A stretch of DNA of 64,000 bases from Sphingomonadales bacterium UBA6157 (GCA_002423025.1 DIUN01000006.1:2344-66343); one strand, 5' to 3'. Shown: positions 1-9,046, numbered from the stretch's first letter. The notes: generated by a model from the sequence alone, not told the origin. Numbers and translations: made by a program.

Positions 1-336
1 GATTTCGGCACGGGCTATTCGTCATTGGGCTATCTGCAAAAGGCGGCGTTCAGCCGGATCAAGATCGATCGCAGCTTTGTGTCGCGCGCCACGCAGGTCG
101 ATTCCGAGGCCAATGCCATCATCCAGGCGATCGTGCGGCTGGCGCACTCGCTGGACATGGTGACGACGGCGGAGGGCACCGAAACGCGCGAGGAGTTCGA
201 GATGTGCCGCGATCTCGGCTGCGAGCAGGTGCAGGGCTATCTGTTCGGCAAGCCGATGCCGCCGGAGGACGCGACCGCGCTGGTGCAGCCGCTGCATGTG
301 CGGATGCCCCAGCGGATGCGGATGGCGGCAGAGTAG
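1..336 (+). CDS. EAL-domain cyclic-di-GMP phosphodiesterase, C-terminal end (partial)
   Basis: The gene enters from the left edge, so only the last 111 codons are visible. The reading frame opens with DFGTGYSSL and continues with IKIDRSFV, TTAEGTET and QGYLFGKPMP. These are the conserved C-terminal blocks of EAL domains, which hydrolyse cyclic di-GMP. The Asp at the DFG block and the Lys of IKID are present, so this half of the active site looks intact. The EAL signature itself and any upstream GGDEF, PAS or membrane segments lie outside the window, so the input domain is unknown. It converges with nudC with one base between them. Confidence 0.9.
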   Translation, partial: DFGTGYSSLGYLQKAAFSRIKIDRSFVSRATQVDSEANAIIQAIVRLAHSLDMVTTAEGTETREEFEMCRDLGCEQVQGYLFGKPMPPEDATALVQPLHVRMPQRMRMAAE

Positions 337-337
337 C

Positions 338-1240
338 CTAGCCGACCCAGGCCTTGAGCAGCGTGTGGGCGATGGCCAGCGGCGGCGGGGCAAGCCACTC
401 CCCGGTGCCGGCGAGCGCGGCGCGGACGTCGTCCTTGCTCGCCCAGCGGGCCTCCTCCAGCTCATCGGTATCGAGCGTGATGATGTGGCTGGTCGCCTCT
501 GCGAGGCAGGCGACCATGAGCGAGGATGGGAAAGGCCAGGGCTGGCTGGCGAGGTAGCGGACGTTGCGGACGGTAATGCCGGCCTCCTCGAACAGCTCGC
601 GGCCAACGGCTTCCTCCAGGCTTTCGCCCGGCTCCACAAAGCCGGCCAGCGCCGAGTAGAAGCGCTTGGGAAAGCCCGGCTGGCGGCCGACCAGCGCCAT
701 GTCGTCCTTGATGGCCAGCATGATGACGACAGGGTCGGTGCGCGGGAAATGCTCGGCGCCGCAAGCCAGGCAGCTGCGGGAATAGCCGGCCTTGCCCAAC
801 TCGGTCTTGCCGCCGCACACCGCGCAAAAGCCATGGCGGGCGTGCCAATCCAGCAAGGATCTGGCCTGGGCGATGATCGCGGCGCGGCCATCGGGAAGCT
901 GCGAGGCGGCAACACGGGCATCGACGATGCGCCCGCCGAAATCGCTGACGAGATCGGCCCCGCTGGCGGCTGCGGCAAAGCGCGGCGCCTCGCCATCAAG
1001 GCCGAGGAAGACGCTGAGCGCATCATGCGGCACGTCCGAGCGATAGGCCCAGAGGATGTCCGGCTGTTCGGCGCTGGTGAGCACCGGCTTCAGGTCCTCC
1101 ATCACCAGCCAGCGGGCATCGGGGCGCGAGCGCAGGGCGATCATGGCGGCCGGGTCCCGCCGCATGATGTCGGCTCGGTCGAGCGGGGAACCGGTGAGGC
1201 CGACAGGGGGGACTTTCCAGCCGTCGAAAGGGTCGGTCAT
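338..1240 (-). CDS. nudC: NAD(+)/NADH pyrophosphatase NudC
   Basis: 300 aa, a usual length for NudC. It hydrolyses NADH/NAD+ to the mononucleotides, and family members also remove NAD caps from RNA. A four-Cys zinc ribbon is visible at C139, C142, C157 and C160. It is followed by a Nudix box at about 200-222 (GFVEPGESLEEAVGRELFEE) and by SQPWPFPSS at 232-240, the motif that separates NudC-type enzymes from other Nudix proteins. The ATG overlaps the stop of mutY by 4 bases, so the two form a minus-strand operon. Confidence 0.93.
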   Translation of the reverse strand: MTDPFDGWKVPPVGLTGSPLDRADIMRRDPAAMIALRSRPDARWLVMEDLKPVLTSAEQPDILWAYRSDVPHDALSVFLGLDGEAPRFAAAASGADLVSDFGGRIVDARVAASQLPDGRAAIIAQARSLLDWHARHGFCAVCGGKTELGKAGYSRSCLACGAEHFPRTDPVVIMLAIKDDMALVGRQPGFPKRFYSALAGFVEPGESLEEAVGRELFEEAGITVRNVRYLASQPWPFPSSLMVACLAEATSHIITLDTDELEEARWASKDDVRAALAGTGEWLAPPPLAIAHTLLKAWVG

Positions 1241-2286
1241 GCTTCATCCTCTGGTGGAAACTGCGCCAGGGCGAGGCTGGCGGCTTTCTGGAACAAGGTC
1301 GGCAACCCGGCTCGTGCCACGTCATCGCGGGCGAGCCAATCCCCTGCAATTGGCGGGGCCGCCGGCAGCCGCAGCACCATCACCCGCAGCGCCAGCTCGA
1401 AATGTGTGAAGCCGTGTGAAACCGTGCCGATATGCCGCCAGCCACCGGGGTGTGGCGGGGGCGGCAGCGCATCACCATCCCGCCAGTCCGAGGAGGGCAG
1501 GGCGCTCATGCCGCCGAGCAGCCCCTTGGCGGGGCGGGTGATCGTGAGCACCCGGCCATCTGCCTCCAGCCACCAGGCCGTGCCTTGGCGCAGCGGGCGG
1601 GGCTTTTTGGCCAGCTTCACCGGCAGCCGCGCCGGGTCCTCCCCCACCTGGCACCAGCGCTGCAGCGGGCAGATGAGGCACATCGGCTTCTTAGGGGTGC
1701 AGATGCGGCTGGCGAGGTCCATCAAGCCTTGCGCGAAATCCCCATCGTGCGCCGGGTGCATGGTCGCCAGCGCGGCGCGGATTTGCGGGCGGGCGGCTGG
1801 CAGCGGTGTTTCGATGGCATGGAGGCGGGTGATGACCCGCTCGACATTGCCATCGATCACGATGGCCTCCCCGCCAAAGGCAAAGGCGGTGATGGCGGCA
1901 GCGGTATAGTCTCCGATACCGGGCAGCGTGCGCAGGGTCGCCTCTGCTGCTGGAAAGCGCCCGCCATGCTCCGCCACGATGGCGCGGGCGCAGGCCAGCA
2001 GGTTTCGCGCCCGGGCATAATAGCCCAGCCCGGCCCAAGCCTGCATCACCTCGGCATCATCGGCTGCAGCCAGCGCCGCCACAGTCGGCCAGCGCGCCGT
2101 GAAGGCGGCAAAATAGCCGCGTACCGCCGCTACGGTGGTTTGTTGCAGCATGATTTCCGAGAGCCAGACGCGATACGGCCAGTCCGCATCCTGCGGAAGC
2201 GGCACGCCGGGCGGCGTGCGCCACGGCAGGTCCCGGGCGTTCTGGCTGTACCAGTCGAGCAAGGCTTTTGCGGGCGTATCCGTCAC
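1237..2286 (-). CDS. mutY: A/G-specific adenine DNA glycosylase MutY
   Basis: 349 aa with a GTG start. It removes adenine mispaired with 8-oxoguanine or guanine in base-excision repair. SEIMLQQT carries the catalytic Glu (E44). The helix-hairpin-helix LPGIGDYTA at 121-129 is followed by VIDGNV with the catalytic Asp (D145). An iron-sulfur cluster loop has Cys at 196, 203, 206 and 212 (C-x6-C-x2-C-x5-C). The C-terminal part (from about 240) is the NUDT1-like 8-oxoG-sensing domain and includes HGFTHFEL. It sits head to head with the DUF721 gene with almost no intergenic space and overlaps nudC by 4 bases. Confidence 0.95.
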   Translation of the reverse strand: MTDTPAKALLDWYSQNARDLPWRTPPGVPLPQDADWPYRVWLSEIMLQQTTVAAVRGYFAAFTARWPTVAALAAADDAEVMQAWAGLGYYARARNLLACARAIVAEHGGRFPAAEATLRTLPGIGDYTAAAITAFAFGGEAIVIDGNVERVITRLHAIETPLPAARPQIRAALATMHPAHDGDFAQGLMDLASRICTPKKPMCLICPLQRWCQVGEDPARLPVKLAKKPRPLRQGTAWWLEADGRVLTITRPAKGLLGGMSALPSSDWRDGDALPPPPHPGGWRHIGTVSHGFTHFELALRVMVLRLPAAPPIAGDWLARDDVARAGLPTLFQKAASLALAQFPPEDEA

Positions 2287-2312
2287 GCGTTCGCTATGGC
2301 ATGGATTGCGCC

Positions 2313-2822
2313 ATGGCCAAAAAACCGATTCCCGAAGCGCCGGCGGAGCGCTCGCGCCGCGCGCGCCCGGTGGCGGAGCTGGTGCCCAGCATCGGCGGCC
2401 AGGCCTTCAAGCGCTTCGGCTTTACCCAGAGTGCCGTTGTCGAGCGCTGGGAGGAGATTGTGGGGACGCAATATGCCCGCCACAGCCGCCCGGAGGCGCT
2501 CAGCTTTCCCCGCGGCCGCAAGGATGGCGGCACGCTCAAGGTCGCCGTGACAGGCGCGCTGGCCCCCATGCTCGCCCATGTCGAGCCGCAGCTGATCGAG
2601 CGGGTCAACCGCGTGCTCGGCTATGCGGCGGTGGAGCGGCTGGTGCTGCGCCATGCCGATTTTTCGCCGAGCCGCCCGCCGCCGCCGCCCGGCCCGCCGC
2701 CCGAGCTTTCTGCCGAAACACGCTCGACGCTGCGGGACATCGCCGACCCCGAGTTGCGCGCCAGCCTCGAATCGCTGGCGCAGGCGCTGGTTGGCAGCAA
2801 GGGGCCGCCGATCGTCCGCTGA
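2313..2822 (+). CDS. DUF721 (DciA-like) domain protein
   Basis: 169 aa from the ATG at 2313. An in-frame ATG at 2301 is possible but leaves almost no room beside the divergent mutY start. The N-terminal half has the DUF721 pattern: GGQAFKRFGF, VVERWEEIVG, a basic segment and ERVNRVLGY. DciA, the best-studied DUF721 protein, helps load the replicative helicase in bacteria without DnaC or DnaI. The C-terminal part has a Pro-rich linker (around 125-135) and a short helical tail. The order mutY, DUF721, DsbA-like, smc fits the usual alphaproteobacterial neighbourhood. A role in helicase loading is inferred from the family only. Confidence 0.8.
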   Translation: MAKKPIPEAPAERSRRARPVAELVPSIGGQAFKRFGFTQSAVVERWEEIVGTQYARHSRPEALSFPRGRKDGGTLKVAVTGALAPMLAHVEPQLIERVNRVLGYAAVERLVLRHADFSPSRPPPPPGPPPELSAETRSTLRDIADPELRASLESLAQALVGSKGPPIVR

Positions 2823-2961
2823 GCGCGGCGTTCCAATGGAAATCGGCAGTTTCGCGGCCCTGTTGGCGCAGCGCCACGCAGAGACCGTGCGCCCTCTTGT
2901 TTCGCAGCCTTGCCTTGGCCTATGCCTAGAGCCTGTTCCTTGCGGTTTTAGAGAGAATGAC

Positions 2962-3699
2962 ATGCGTAAAGTCTTCGGGCGTGTTCTGGCTGCTGCCCTG
3001 CTGATCACCGCGGCAAGCTGCGACAATGCCAGCAACGGCAAGGAGGCGGCTGCCGCGGGCGGCGGCGCGGCCAAGGCCGGCAAGACCAATTGGGTGGAGG
3101 TGACGGCCCGTACCCCCGAGGGCGGCTTCCTGATGGGCAACCCCAACGCCAAGGTTAAGCTCATCGAGTTTGCCTCGCTCACCTGCCCGCACTGCAAGGA
3201 TTTCCATGCGGCGGCCATGGACACCATCAAGACCAAATATGTGGCGAGCGGCAATGTGAGCTTCGAGTTCCGCAACTTCGTGCTCAACGGCCCGGATTAT
3301 GCCGTCTCGATTCTGGCGCGGTGCCAGGGGCCGGGGCCGTTCTTTGGCTTGCTCGGCGCCTTCTTCAAGGACCAGAGCCTGTGGATCGAGCCGTTCACCA
3401 CCCTCTCGCCAGCGGATCAGGCCCGGCTGCAGGCGCTGCCGCAGGACAAGCAGATCGCCGCGCTCGCCGAGGCCGGCAAGCTGGATGGCTATGTCCGCAC
3501 CCGCGGCATCCCGCGCGCCAAGTTTGATGCGTGCCTCGCCAACAAGGCCGAGATCGACACCATCGCCAAGCTGCGCACCCAGGCGACCGAAACCTACAAG
3601 CTCACCGGCACCCCTGGCTTCATCATCAACGGCAAGACGCAGGAAGGTGTGTTCGATTGGCGCTCGCTGGAGCCCAAGCTCCAGGCTGCGCTGCAGTAA
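2962..3699 (+). CDS. DsbA-family thiol-disulfide oxidoreductase, lipoprotein
   Basis: 245 aa. The ATG at 2962 starts a signal peptide ending in a lipobox-like AASC, with the predicted lipidated Cys at 20. A low-complexity Ala/Gly linker follows (28-40), then a thioredoxin-like fold with CPHC at 75-78, the DsbA-type active site. GTPGFIING near the C-terminus supplies the cis-proline. The mature protein would face the periplasm and oxidise or isomerise cysteines. The frame is open far upstream of 2962, but that part reads through the DUF721 gene and is not used here. It lies 43 bases upstream of smc. The partner DsbB is not in the window. Confidence 0.9.
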   Translation: MRKVFGRVLAAALLITAASCDNASNGKEAAAAGGGAAKAGKTNWVEVTARTPEGGFLMGNPNAKVKLIEFASLTCPHCKDFHAAAMDTIKTKYVASGNVSFEFRNFVLNGPDYAVSILARCQGPGPFFGLLGAFFKDQSLWIEPFTTLSPADQARLQALPQDKQIAALAEAGKLDGYVRTRGIPRAKFDACLANKAEIDTIAKLRTQATETYKLTGTPGFIINGKTQEGVFDWRSLEPKLQAALQ

Positions 3700-3742
3700 T
3701 GCCGGCATGAGCTTGCCAGCATGACCTTCGGGGCCGCTTGAG

Positions 3743-6700
3743 TTGGAGTTTCGCAAGCTCAGGCTGGTGGGCTTCAAGTCCTTTGTCGAGCCGGCGGAGC
3801 TGCGTATCGAGCCGGGGTTGACCGGCGTTGTCGGCCCCAATGGCTGCGGCAAATCCAATCTCCTTGAGGGCCTGCGCTGGGTGATGGGCGAAGGCTCGCC
3901 CAAGTCCATGCGCTCGGGCGGCATGGATGATGTGATTTTTGCCGGCACCGGCGCGCGGCCGGCGCGCAGCTTTGCACAAGTGACGCTGGGCCTTGCCGGC
4001 GCGGCGGGCGAGGAGATCGAAGTCTCCCGCCGCATCGAGCGCGGCTCCGGCTCGGATTACCGGGTGAATGGCCGGGACACGCGGGCACAGGATGTGCGGT
4101 TGCTGTTTGCGGACAGTGCCACCGGCGCGCATTCCCCGGCCATTGTCGGCCAGGGGCGGATCAGCGCCATTATCGCTGCTAAGCCAACTGAGCGCCGAAT
4201 GCTGCTCGAGGAAGCCGCAGGTATTGCCGGGCTGCACGTGCGGCGGCGCGAGGCAGAGATCCGCCTGCGCGCGGCTGAGGCCAATGTGGCGCGGCTCGAT
4301 GATGTGATTCGCGGGCTGGAAACCCAGATCGGCGCGCTGCGGCGGCAAGCCCGCACCGCCGAGCGCTACCGGGCGCTTTCGGACCGGCTGAAGATTGCTG
4401 AGGCAACGATGCTGTTCGCGCGCTGGAAGGCGGCGCAGGCGGCGAGCGCAGCGGCCAGTGCAGCGGCTGCCGAGGCCGAGGCGCGGACCGGAGACCTGAC
4501 GCGGCTGGCGGCAGGGCTTTCCGCACGGGCGACGGCCGCAGCGGCGGATCTGCCGGGCCTGCGGATGGCCGAGGCCACAGCGGCAGCCGGGTTACAGGCG
4601 CTGAGGCAATCCCGGGCATTGCTCGATGCCGAGGCGACAGCGGCGGTGAGCCGGGGGCAAGCGCTGGAGGGGTTGCTGGCCGCCGTGGCGCGGGATGCGG
4701 CGCGCGAGGCCTCGCTGGGTGAGGATGCAGCGGCGGCAGAGGCCCGGTTGGGCAGTGAAAGCGCCGGGCTGGCCGAGGCCGTGGCACTGGCCGAGGCAGC
4801 GCTGCCGGGGCTGGTGGCTGCGGTGGACACAGCGCTGGTAGGGCAGGGTGCGGCGGAGAGCCAGCTGAGCGGCGCGATGGATGCTCATGCCGCTGCCGCA
4901 GCACAGGCGCGCGGCGCGGCGGAGGCTGCCAATGCGGCAGGTGCGCGGTTGGCGCGGGCGGAGGGCGAGGCGCGCGAGCTGGCCGCCCGGCGGGCACGAC
5001 TGGCTCCGGCGCCAGATACCGCTGGGCTGGCAGCGGCCGTGGAAGCGGCTGCAACAGCGCTGGCCGATAGCGAGGCAGCGCTGGCGGCAGCGGAAGCGGC
5101 ACGGCCGGCGGCCGAGGGTGCGCGGGCGGAAGCCGCGGCCAGTCACGCCGCGACGCGGGCGACGCTCGCCAGCCTTGCAGCAGAGGCCGAGGCGCTGGCC
5201 CGGCGGCTGGCAGCGGACAGCGGCAAGGGCCCGCGCATTGCCGACAAAATCGAAACACAGGCCGGCTATGAGGCGGCGCTGGCGGCAGCGCTGGGAGATG
5301 ATCTTGAAGCCGGGCCGGCGGACAGCGAGGCGGCGCGGCGCTGGGCCGGGGCGGCAGCGGCCGGCGATGCGGGGCTGCCGGCGGGCGTGTTGCCGTTGGC
5401 GGATTTTGTGACCGCACCGCGCGAGTTGGCGCGGCGGCTGGCGCAGATTGGCGTGGTCGAGGCGGGTGCTGCGGCGGCGCTGGCCGGCAGGCTCAAGCCG
5501 GGGCAGCGGCTGGTGACGCTGGCCGGAGCGCTGTGGCGCTGGGATGGGTTTATCGATGCTGGCGGGCGCAACGATGCTGCCGCGGCGCGGCTGCGGGCGC
5601 GGCGGCGGGCGGCGGAAGTGGCGCGCGAGCAGGCAGATGCGCAGGCCGGGCAAGATGCAGCGGCTGCGGCGCTGGCAGCGGCAGTGGCAGCAGCAGGCAA
5701 GGCGCAGGAGGCGGAGCGGGCCGCACGTGGCCAGCGGGACCAGACGGCGCGGGCGCTGGCCGAGGCGCGGGCGCGGCTGGCGGCAGCGGAGACAGCGGCG
5801 AGCCGGCGGGCCGGGGAGGAGGCGAGCCTGCTCACCGCCAGCGAGCGCAATGATGCCGATGTGGCGCGGCTTAAGGCGGAGGCCGAGGCGGCGCGCGCCG
5901 CAGTACCGCAGGCAGGGGCGCTGCAGGGGCTTGCCGAGGCGCTCGCGGCGGCTCGGGTGGCGGCGGAGAGCGCGCGCGCAGCGGTGGCGCAGGCGCGCGC
6001 TGCCGCGGATGCCAAGGGCCGTGAGATCGAGACGGCAAGGCGCCGGCTGGAGGCGATTGCCGGCGAGCGTGAGGGCTGGCAGCGCCGGCGGGCCGCCAGC
6101 GGCACGCAGGCGGCCGAGTTGGAGCGCCGGGCAACCGCCGCGAAGGCAGAGCAGGTTGGGCTTGAGGAGCGTCGCGAGGCGATCGCTGCGGAGGTTGCCG
6201 GCATTGCCACGCGCACGGCAGCAGCCGAAGCCGAGCGCGCCCAGGCCGCAGATGCGCTGGCGCGGGCCGAGGCTGGGCTTGCAGAGCTGACAGCGCAGGC
6301 GCGGGCTGCGGACGAAGCCGTGGCGGCGGCGCGCGAGGCGCGGGCGACGGCGCGGGCCGAGGCCGAGCACCAGGATGCGGCCCGGCTGGATGTGGAGCGC
6401 CTCGCCGGTGAGCGCTTCCAGTGCCCGCCGCCGGTGTTGCCGGGGCGCTTTGGCTTTGCGCCCGAACCCGGCGATGCGGCGGTGCTGGCGGAAGCCTTTG
6501 AGGCTCTGGCCGAAGAACGCGAGCGGCTGGGGCCGGTGAACTTGCGCGCCGATATCGAATTGACCGAACTGGAAGGTCAGGCCCAGCTGACAGTAAGCGA
6601 AAAGGCCGAGCTGGAAACCGCCATCGCCCGGCTGCGCGGCTCGATCGGCTCGCTCAACCGGGAGGGCCGGGCGCGGCTCGCGGCGGCGTTCCTGAGTGTT

Positions 6701-7153
6701 GATGGGCATTTCCGTACGCTGTTCACGGATCTGTTCGGCGGCGGCGAAGCGCGGTTGGCGCTGATCGAATCAGATGATCCGCTCGAGGCTGGGTTGGAGA
6801 TCATGGCGCAGCCGCCGGGCAAGAAGCTGCAATCCCTCACGCTTCTCTCGGGTGGTGAGCAGGCGTTGACCGCAACGGCGCTGATCTTTGCACTGTTCCT
6901 TGCCAACCCGGCACCGATCTGCGTGCTCGACGAAGTGGATGCGCCGCTTGATGACGCCAATGTCGAGCGATTCTGTGACTTGCTCGACAGGATGGCGGCA
7001 GAGACTGCAACCCGCTTCCTGATCGTGACGCACAATGCCGTGACGATGAGCCGGATGCACCGGCTCTATGGGGTCACCATGGGCGAACCGGGGGTTTCAC
7101 AGCTGGTTTCGGTGGACCTGCAGGCTGCCGAACGCTTGCTGGCGGCCGAATAG
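3743..7153 (+). CDS. smc: Chromosome segregation ATPase Smc
   Basis: 1136 aa, slightly short for bacterial SMC (usually about 1150-1190). The start is TTG. Walker A is GPNGCGKS at 31-38. The ABC signature LLSGGEQ is near 1034 and Walker B (ICVLDEVDAPLDD) near 1059. The middle is two long Ala/Glu/Arg-rich coiled-coil arms separated by a globular hinge at about 495-600, which includes LGDDLEAG and GQRLVTLAG. SMC dimers with ScpA and ScpB compact and segregate the chromosome; scpA and scpB are not in this window. The arms are extremely GC- and Ala-rich, which creates long spurious open frames on the other strand. Confidence 0.97.
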   Translation: MEFRKLRLVGFKSFVEPAELRIEPGLTGVVGPNGCGKSNLLEGLRWVMGEGSPKSMRSGGMDDVIFAGTGARPARSFAQVTLGLAGAAGEEIEVSRRIERGSGSDYRVNGRDTRAQDVRLLFADSATGAHSPAIVGQGRISAIIAAKPTERRMLLEEAAGIAGLHVRRREAEIRLRAAEANVARLDDVIRGLETQIGALRRQARTAERYRALSDRLKIAEATMLFARWKAAQAASAAASAAAAEAEARTGDLTRLAAGLSARATAAAADLPGLRMAEATAAAGLQALRQSRALLDAEATAAVSRGQALEGLLAAVARDAAREASLGEDAAAAEARLGSESAGLAEAVALAEAALPGLVAAVDTALVGQGAAESQLSGAMDAHAAAAAQARGAAEAANAAGARLARAEGEARELAARRARLAPAPDTAGLAAAVEAAATALADSEAALAAAEAARPAAEGARAEAAASHAATRATLASLAAEAEALARRLAADSGKGPRIADKIETQAGYEAALAAALGDDLEAGPADSEAARRWAGAAAAGDAGLPAGVLPLADFVTAPRELARRLAQIGVVEAGAAAALAGRLKPGQRLVTLAGALWRWDGFIDAGGRNDAAAARLRARRRAAEVAREQADAQAGQDAAAAALAAAVAAAGKAQEAERAARGQRDQTARALAEARARLAAAETAASRRAGEEASLLTASERNDADVARLKAEAEAARAAVPQAGALQGLAEALAAARVAAESARAAVAQARAAADAKGREIETARRRLEAIAGEREGWQRRRAASGTQAAELERRATAAKAEQVGLEERREAIAAEVAGIATRTAAAEAERAQAADALARAEAGLAELTAQARAADEAVAAAREARATARAEAEHQDAARLDVERLAGERFQCPPPVLPGRFGFAPEPGDAAVLAEAFEALAEERERLGPVNLRADIELTELEGQAQLTVSEKAELETAIARLRGSIGSLNREGRARLAAAFLSVDGHFRTLFTDLFGGGEARLALIESDDPLEAGLEIMAQPPGKKLQSLTLLSGGEQALTATALIFALFLANPAPICVLDEVDAPLDDANVERFCDLLDRMAAETATRFLIVTHNAVTMSRMHRLYGVTMGEPGVSQLVSVDLQAAERLLAAE

Positions 7154-7212
7154 GGTTCACCCCTCATTCAATAGCGACGGCGCAAATTCTCTCGAGTGTT
7201 AGGAGAGTAGCC

Positions 7213-7701
7213 ATGTTGCGTACCACGATGTTCAAGCTCGGATTGATCGGCATTTCAGCGCTGGCGCTCGGCGCCTGTGCGGACCGCTATGGCGGGAACT
7301 ACGGCTATGCGCCGGGCTATGGCGGCGGTGGCGGCGGCTATTACGACGCGGGCTATGACCAGTATTATGGTGATCCCTATGGCTTCCGCTCGGTGCCCTA
7401 TGGCTATATCGGCGCCGGCTTCGGCTGGTCCGGCAGCTATTATTATCCGGGTACGGGCGTCTATGTTTACGATCGCCGTGGCCAGCGCCGGAGCTGGAAC
7501 AACCGCCAGCGCAGTTATTGGCAGAGCCAGGCACCGCGGCGCCCGGTGATCGGCCGGGCGATTGGCGGCGCGATCATCCAGCAGCCGCGCGCCCAGCAGC
7601 CGCGTTACGAGCGGCAGCAGCCACGTCAGCGCCAGCAGGTCGAGCGCCAGCGTGACCGGCGGGATGATTCCCGGCGGGAGCGCGACCGTCGGCGTGACTG
7701 A
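7213..7701 (+). CDS. Putative lipoprotein, Gly/Tyr-rich N-terminus and Arg/Gln-rich C-terminus
   Basis: 162 aa preceded by a clear AGGAGAG ribosome binding site. The first 20 residues form a signal peptide with a lipobox (LALGAC), so the mature protein starts at a Cys and is probably lipidated. Residues 25-75 are rich in Gly and Tyr (YGYAPGYGGG type). The last 50 residues are dominated by Arg, Gln and Asp (RQQPRQRQQVERQRDRR type) and are probably disordered and strongly basic. No enzymatic domain is visible. Similar short lipoproteins are common in sphingomonads and may sit between outer membrane and peptidoglycan (inference). Function unknown. Confidence 0.7.
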   Translation: MLRTTMFKLGLIGISALALGACADRYGGNYGYAPGYGGGGGGYYDAGYDQYYGDPYGFRSVPYGYIGAGFGWSGSYYYPGTGVYVYDRRGQRRSWNNRQRSYWQSQAPRRPVIGRAIGGAIIQQPRAQQPRYERQQPRQRQQVERQRDRRDDSRRERDRRRD

Positions 7702-7765
7702 ATCGCCCGCCTGAGGGACGAATCCGCTCAACAATAAGGGCCTATTCGGGCGCATATTGCGCTTT

Positions 7766-7792
7766 GGCCGGGAGCGCAGCGCGCTTCCGGCC
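7766..7792. other. Long imperfect hairpin upstream of the F0 ATP synthase operon
   Basis: A 12-base arm beginning GGCCGGGAGC pairs with a second arm ending TTCCGGCC around a 3-base loop, with a single G-T mismatch. It lies 65 bases after the lipoprotein gene and is not followed by a T tract on either strand. It may end the lipoprotein transcript or be a structured RNA element. Confidence 0.4.
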
Positions 7793-7824
7793 ATGTTGCG
7801 ATGCAAAATGACAGTCCCGCGTGG

Positions 7825-7853
7825 TTGACAGCTAGCCCCCCCATGGATAGACG
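7825..7853 (+). promoter_or_regulatory. Candidate promoter of the F0 ATP synthase operon
   Basis: A perfect -35 TTGACA (7825-7830) is followed after 17 bases by a weak -10 TAGACG (7848-7853, 3 of 6 matches). It lies about 110 bases upstream of the proposed atpI start, in the only sizeable gap before the operon. Confidence 0.4.
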
Positions 7854-7964
7854 CCGCGCCAAGCTTTGGTGGCTTGGCTGCCAAGGGCTCACGGAGTGTT
7901 TCGAGGCCTTGTTTTCGGCACGGTAGCGAAACGTCCGGTTTTTCGTTCTAGGGGTTCGCCCGTC

Positions 7965-8246
7965 TTGGCTGATGATCGCCAGCATGATGATGCGCTAGCG
8001 CGCCGCATCGCTGCCGCGCGCGCTGCCGAGGCATCGGCCCGCGATGGCAAGAAGCGTGAAGAAAGCGCTGGCTGGTCAATTGCGGTCGAGTTTGTGGGTG
8101 CCATGCTGGTGGGGGGACTCATCGGCTGGTTTATCGACAAGCAGGCGGGAACCGGCCCCTGGGGCTTGATTGCGTTGTTGTTGCTGGGGTTTGCGACGGG
8201 CTTGCGCTCGGTGCTGCGCCAACAGAAAAAGATCGACGGGAAGTAA
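7965..8246 (+). CDS. atpI: ATP synthase assembly protein AtpI
   Basis: 93 aa from a TTG at 7965, chosen because an AGGGG ribosome binding site lies 10 bases upstream and because the length fits alphaproteobacterial AtpI. The frame is open further upstream to 7866, but that stretch does not resemble the family. A charged N-terminal region precedes two membrane helices (about 38-57 and 63-82), with GGLIGWFIDK between them typical of the AtpI/Atp1-like family. AtpI is an inner-membrane accessory factor for assembling the c-ring. It is the first gene of the F0 operon. Confidence 0.85.
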   Translation: MADDRQHDDALARRIAAARAAEASARDGKKREESAGWSIAVEFVGAMLVGGLIGWFIDKQAGTGPWGLIALLLLGFATGLRSVLRQQKKIDGK

Positions 8247-8250
8247 CGCC

Positions 8251-9000
8251 ATGGCCAACCCGATGGAGCAGTTCCAGATCGAAAAGATCGTCCCCTTGGA
8301 CGTGGCCGGCTATGATTTTTCGTTCACCAACTCCTCGCTCTGGATGCTGATTGCCGTTGGTGCAGTCGCGCTGTTCCTGTTCATCGGCACCGCCAAGCCG
8401 CAGCTCGTTCCGGGCCGCGCGCAGGCCGCCGTGGAATATCTCTATGAATTCATACGCGACATGTTGCGTGAGAACGTCGGCAAGGAAGGGCTGCGCTATG
8501 CGCCCCTGATCTTCGCACTCTTCATCTTCGTGCTGGCTTGCAACCTGCTCGGCATGATCCCGTTCATCGGCGCCTTTACGCCCACCAGCCATATCGCTGT
8601 CACCTTTGGTCTTGCCGCCATCGTGTTCGTACTGGTGGTGATCGTGGGCTTTGCGCGCCATGGCCTGCATTTCTTCACGCTGTTCCTGCCGGAAGGCACG
8701 CCGATTTTCGTGCTGCCGCTGGTCGCCGCGATCGAGTTCCTGTCCTTCCTCTCGCGGCCGTTCACTCTCGCCATCCGGCTTTTCGCCAACATGACTGCGG
8801 GCCATGTGCTGCTCAAGGTGTTCGGTGGATTTGTGGTGGCCCTCGGCTCGTTTGAGGCGCTGCCCTATGTGTTCGGCATCATCCCGCTCGGCGTCAACGT
8901 GGCGCTCACAGCGCTCGAACTGCTGATCGCGGTTGTGCAGGCCTATGTGTTCGCACTGCTCGCTTCGATTTACCTGAACGACGCAGTCAATCTTCACTAA
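8251..9000 (+). CDS. atpB: F0F1 ATP synthase subunit a
   Basis: 249 aa, starting 5 bases after atpI. It is the multi-helix membrane subunit that forms the proton half-channels against the c-ring. The essential arginine lies in the helix AIRLFANMTAGH (R176). The family block GMIPF is present earlier, and the C-terminal helix ends LLASIYLNDA. An in-frame start at 8170 would run back into atpI and is rejected. The gene order a, c, b', b is that of alphaproteobacteria, which keep the F1 genes in a separate operon. Confidence 0.97.
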   Translation: MANPMEQFQIEKIVPLDVAGYDFSFTNSSLWMLIAVGAVALFLFIGTAKPQLVPGRAQAAVEYLYEFIRDMLRENVGKEGLRYAPLIFALFIFVLACNLLGMIPFIGAFTPTSHIAVTFGLAAIVFVLVVIVGFARHGLHFFTLFLPEGTPIFVLPLVAAIEFLSFLSRPFTLAIRLFANMTAGHVLLKVFGGFVVALGSFEALPYVFGIIPLGVNVALTALELLIAVVQAYVFALLASIYLNDAVNLH

Positions 9001-9046
9001 TCACTTCAGCAATCATGCATAACTGGTTTTAACGGAAGGACTTCTA

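Noticed and set aside
296..1909. A 537-codon plus-strand frame across nudC and mutY
   Set aside because: Shadow of the two real minus-strand genes, which have full domain evidence.
2283..3287. A long minus-strand frame across the DUF721 and DsbA genes
   Set aside because: No start context or motifs; the plus-strand genes have clear families.
5500..6400. Apparent DNA-level tandem repeats in smc
   Set aside because: These are codon-level runs of GCG/GCC/GAG for Ala and Glu in the coiled coil, without a fixed repeat unit.
4592..6709. A 705-codon open frame on the minus strand inside smc
   Set aside because: It mirrors the Ala-rich coiled-coil arms of smc. High GC removes stop codons on the opposite strand; no motif or start context supports it.
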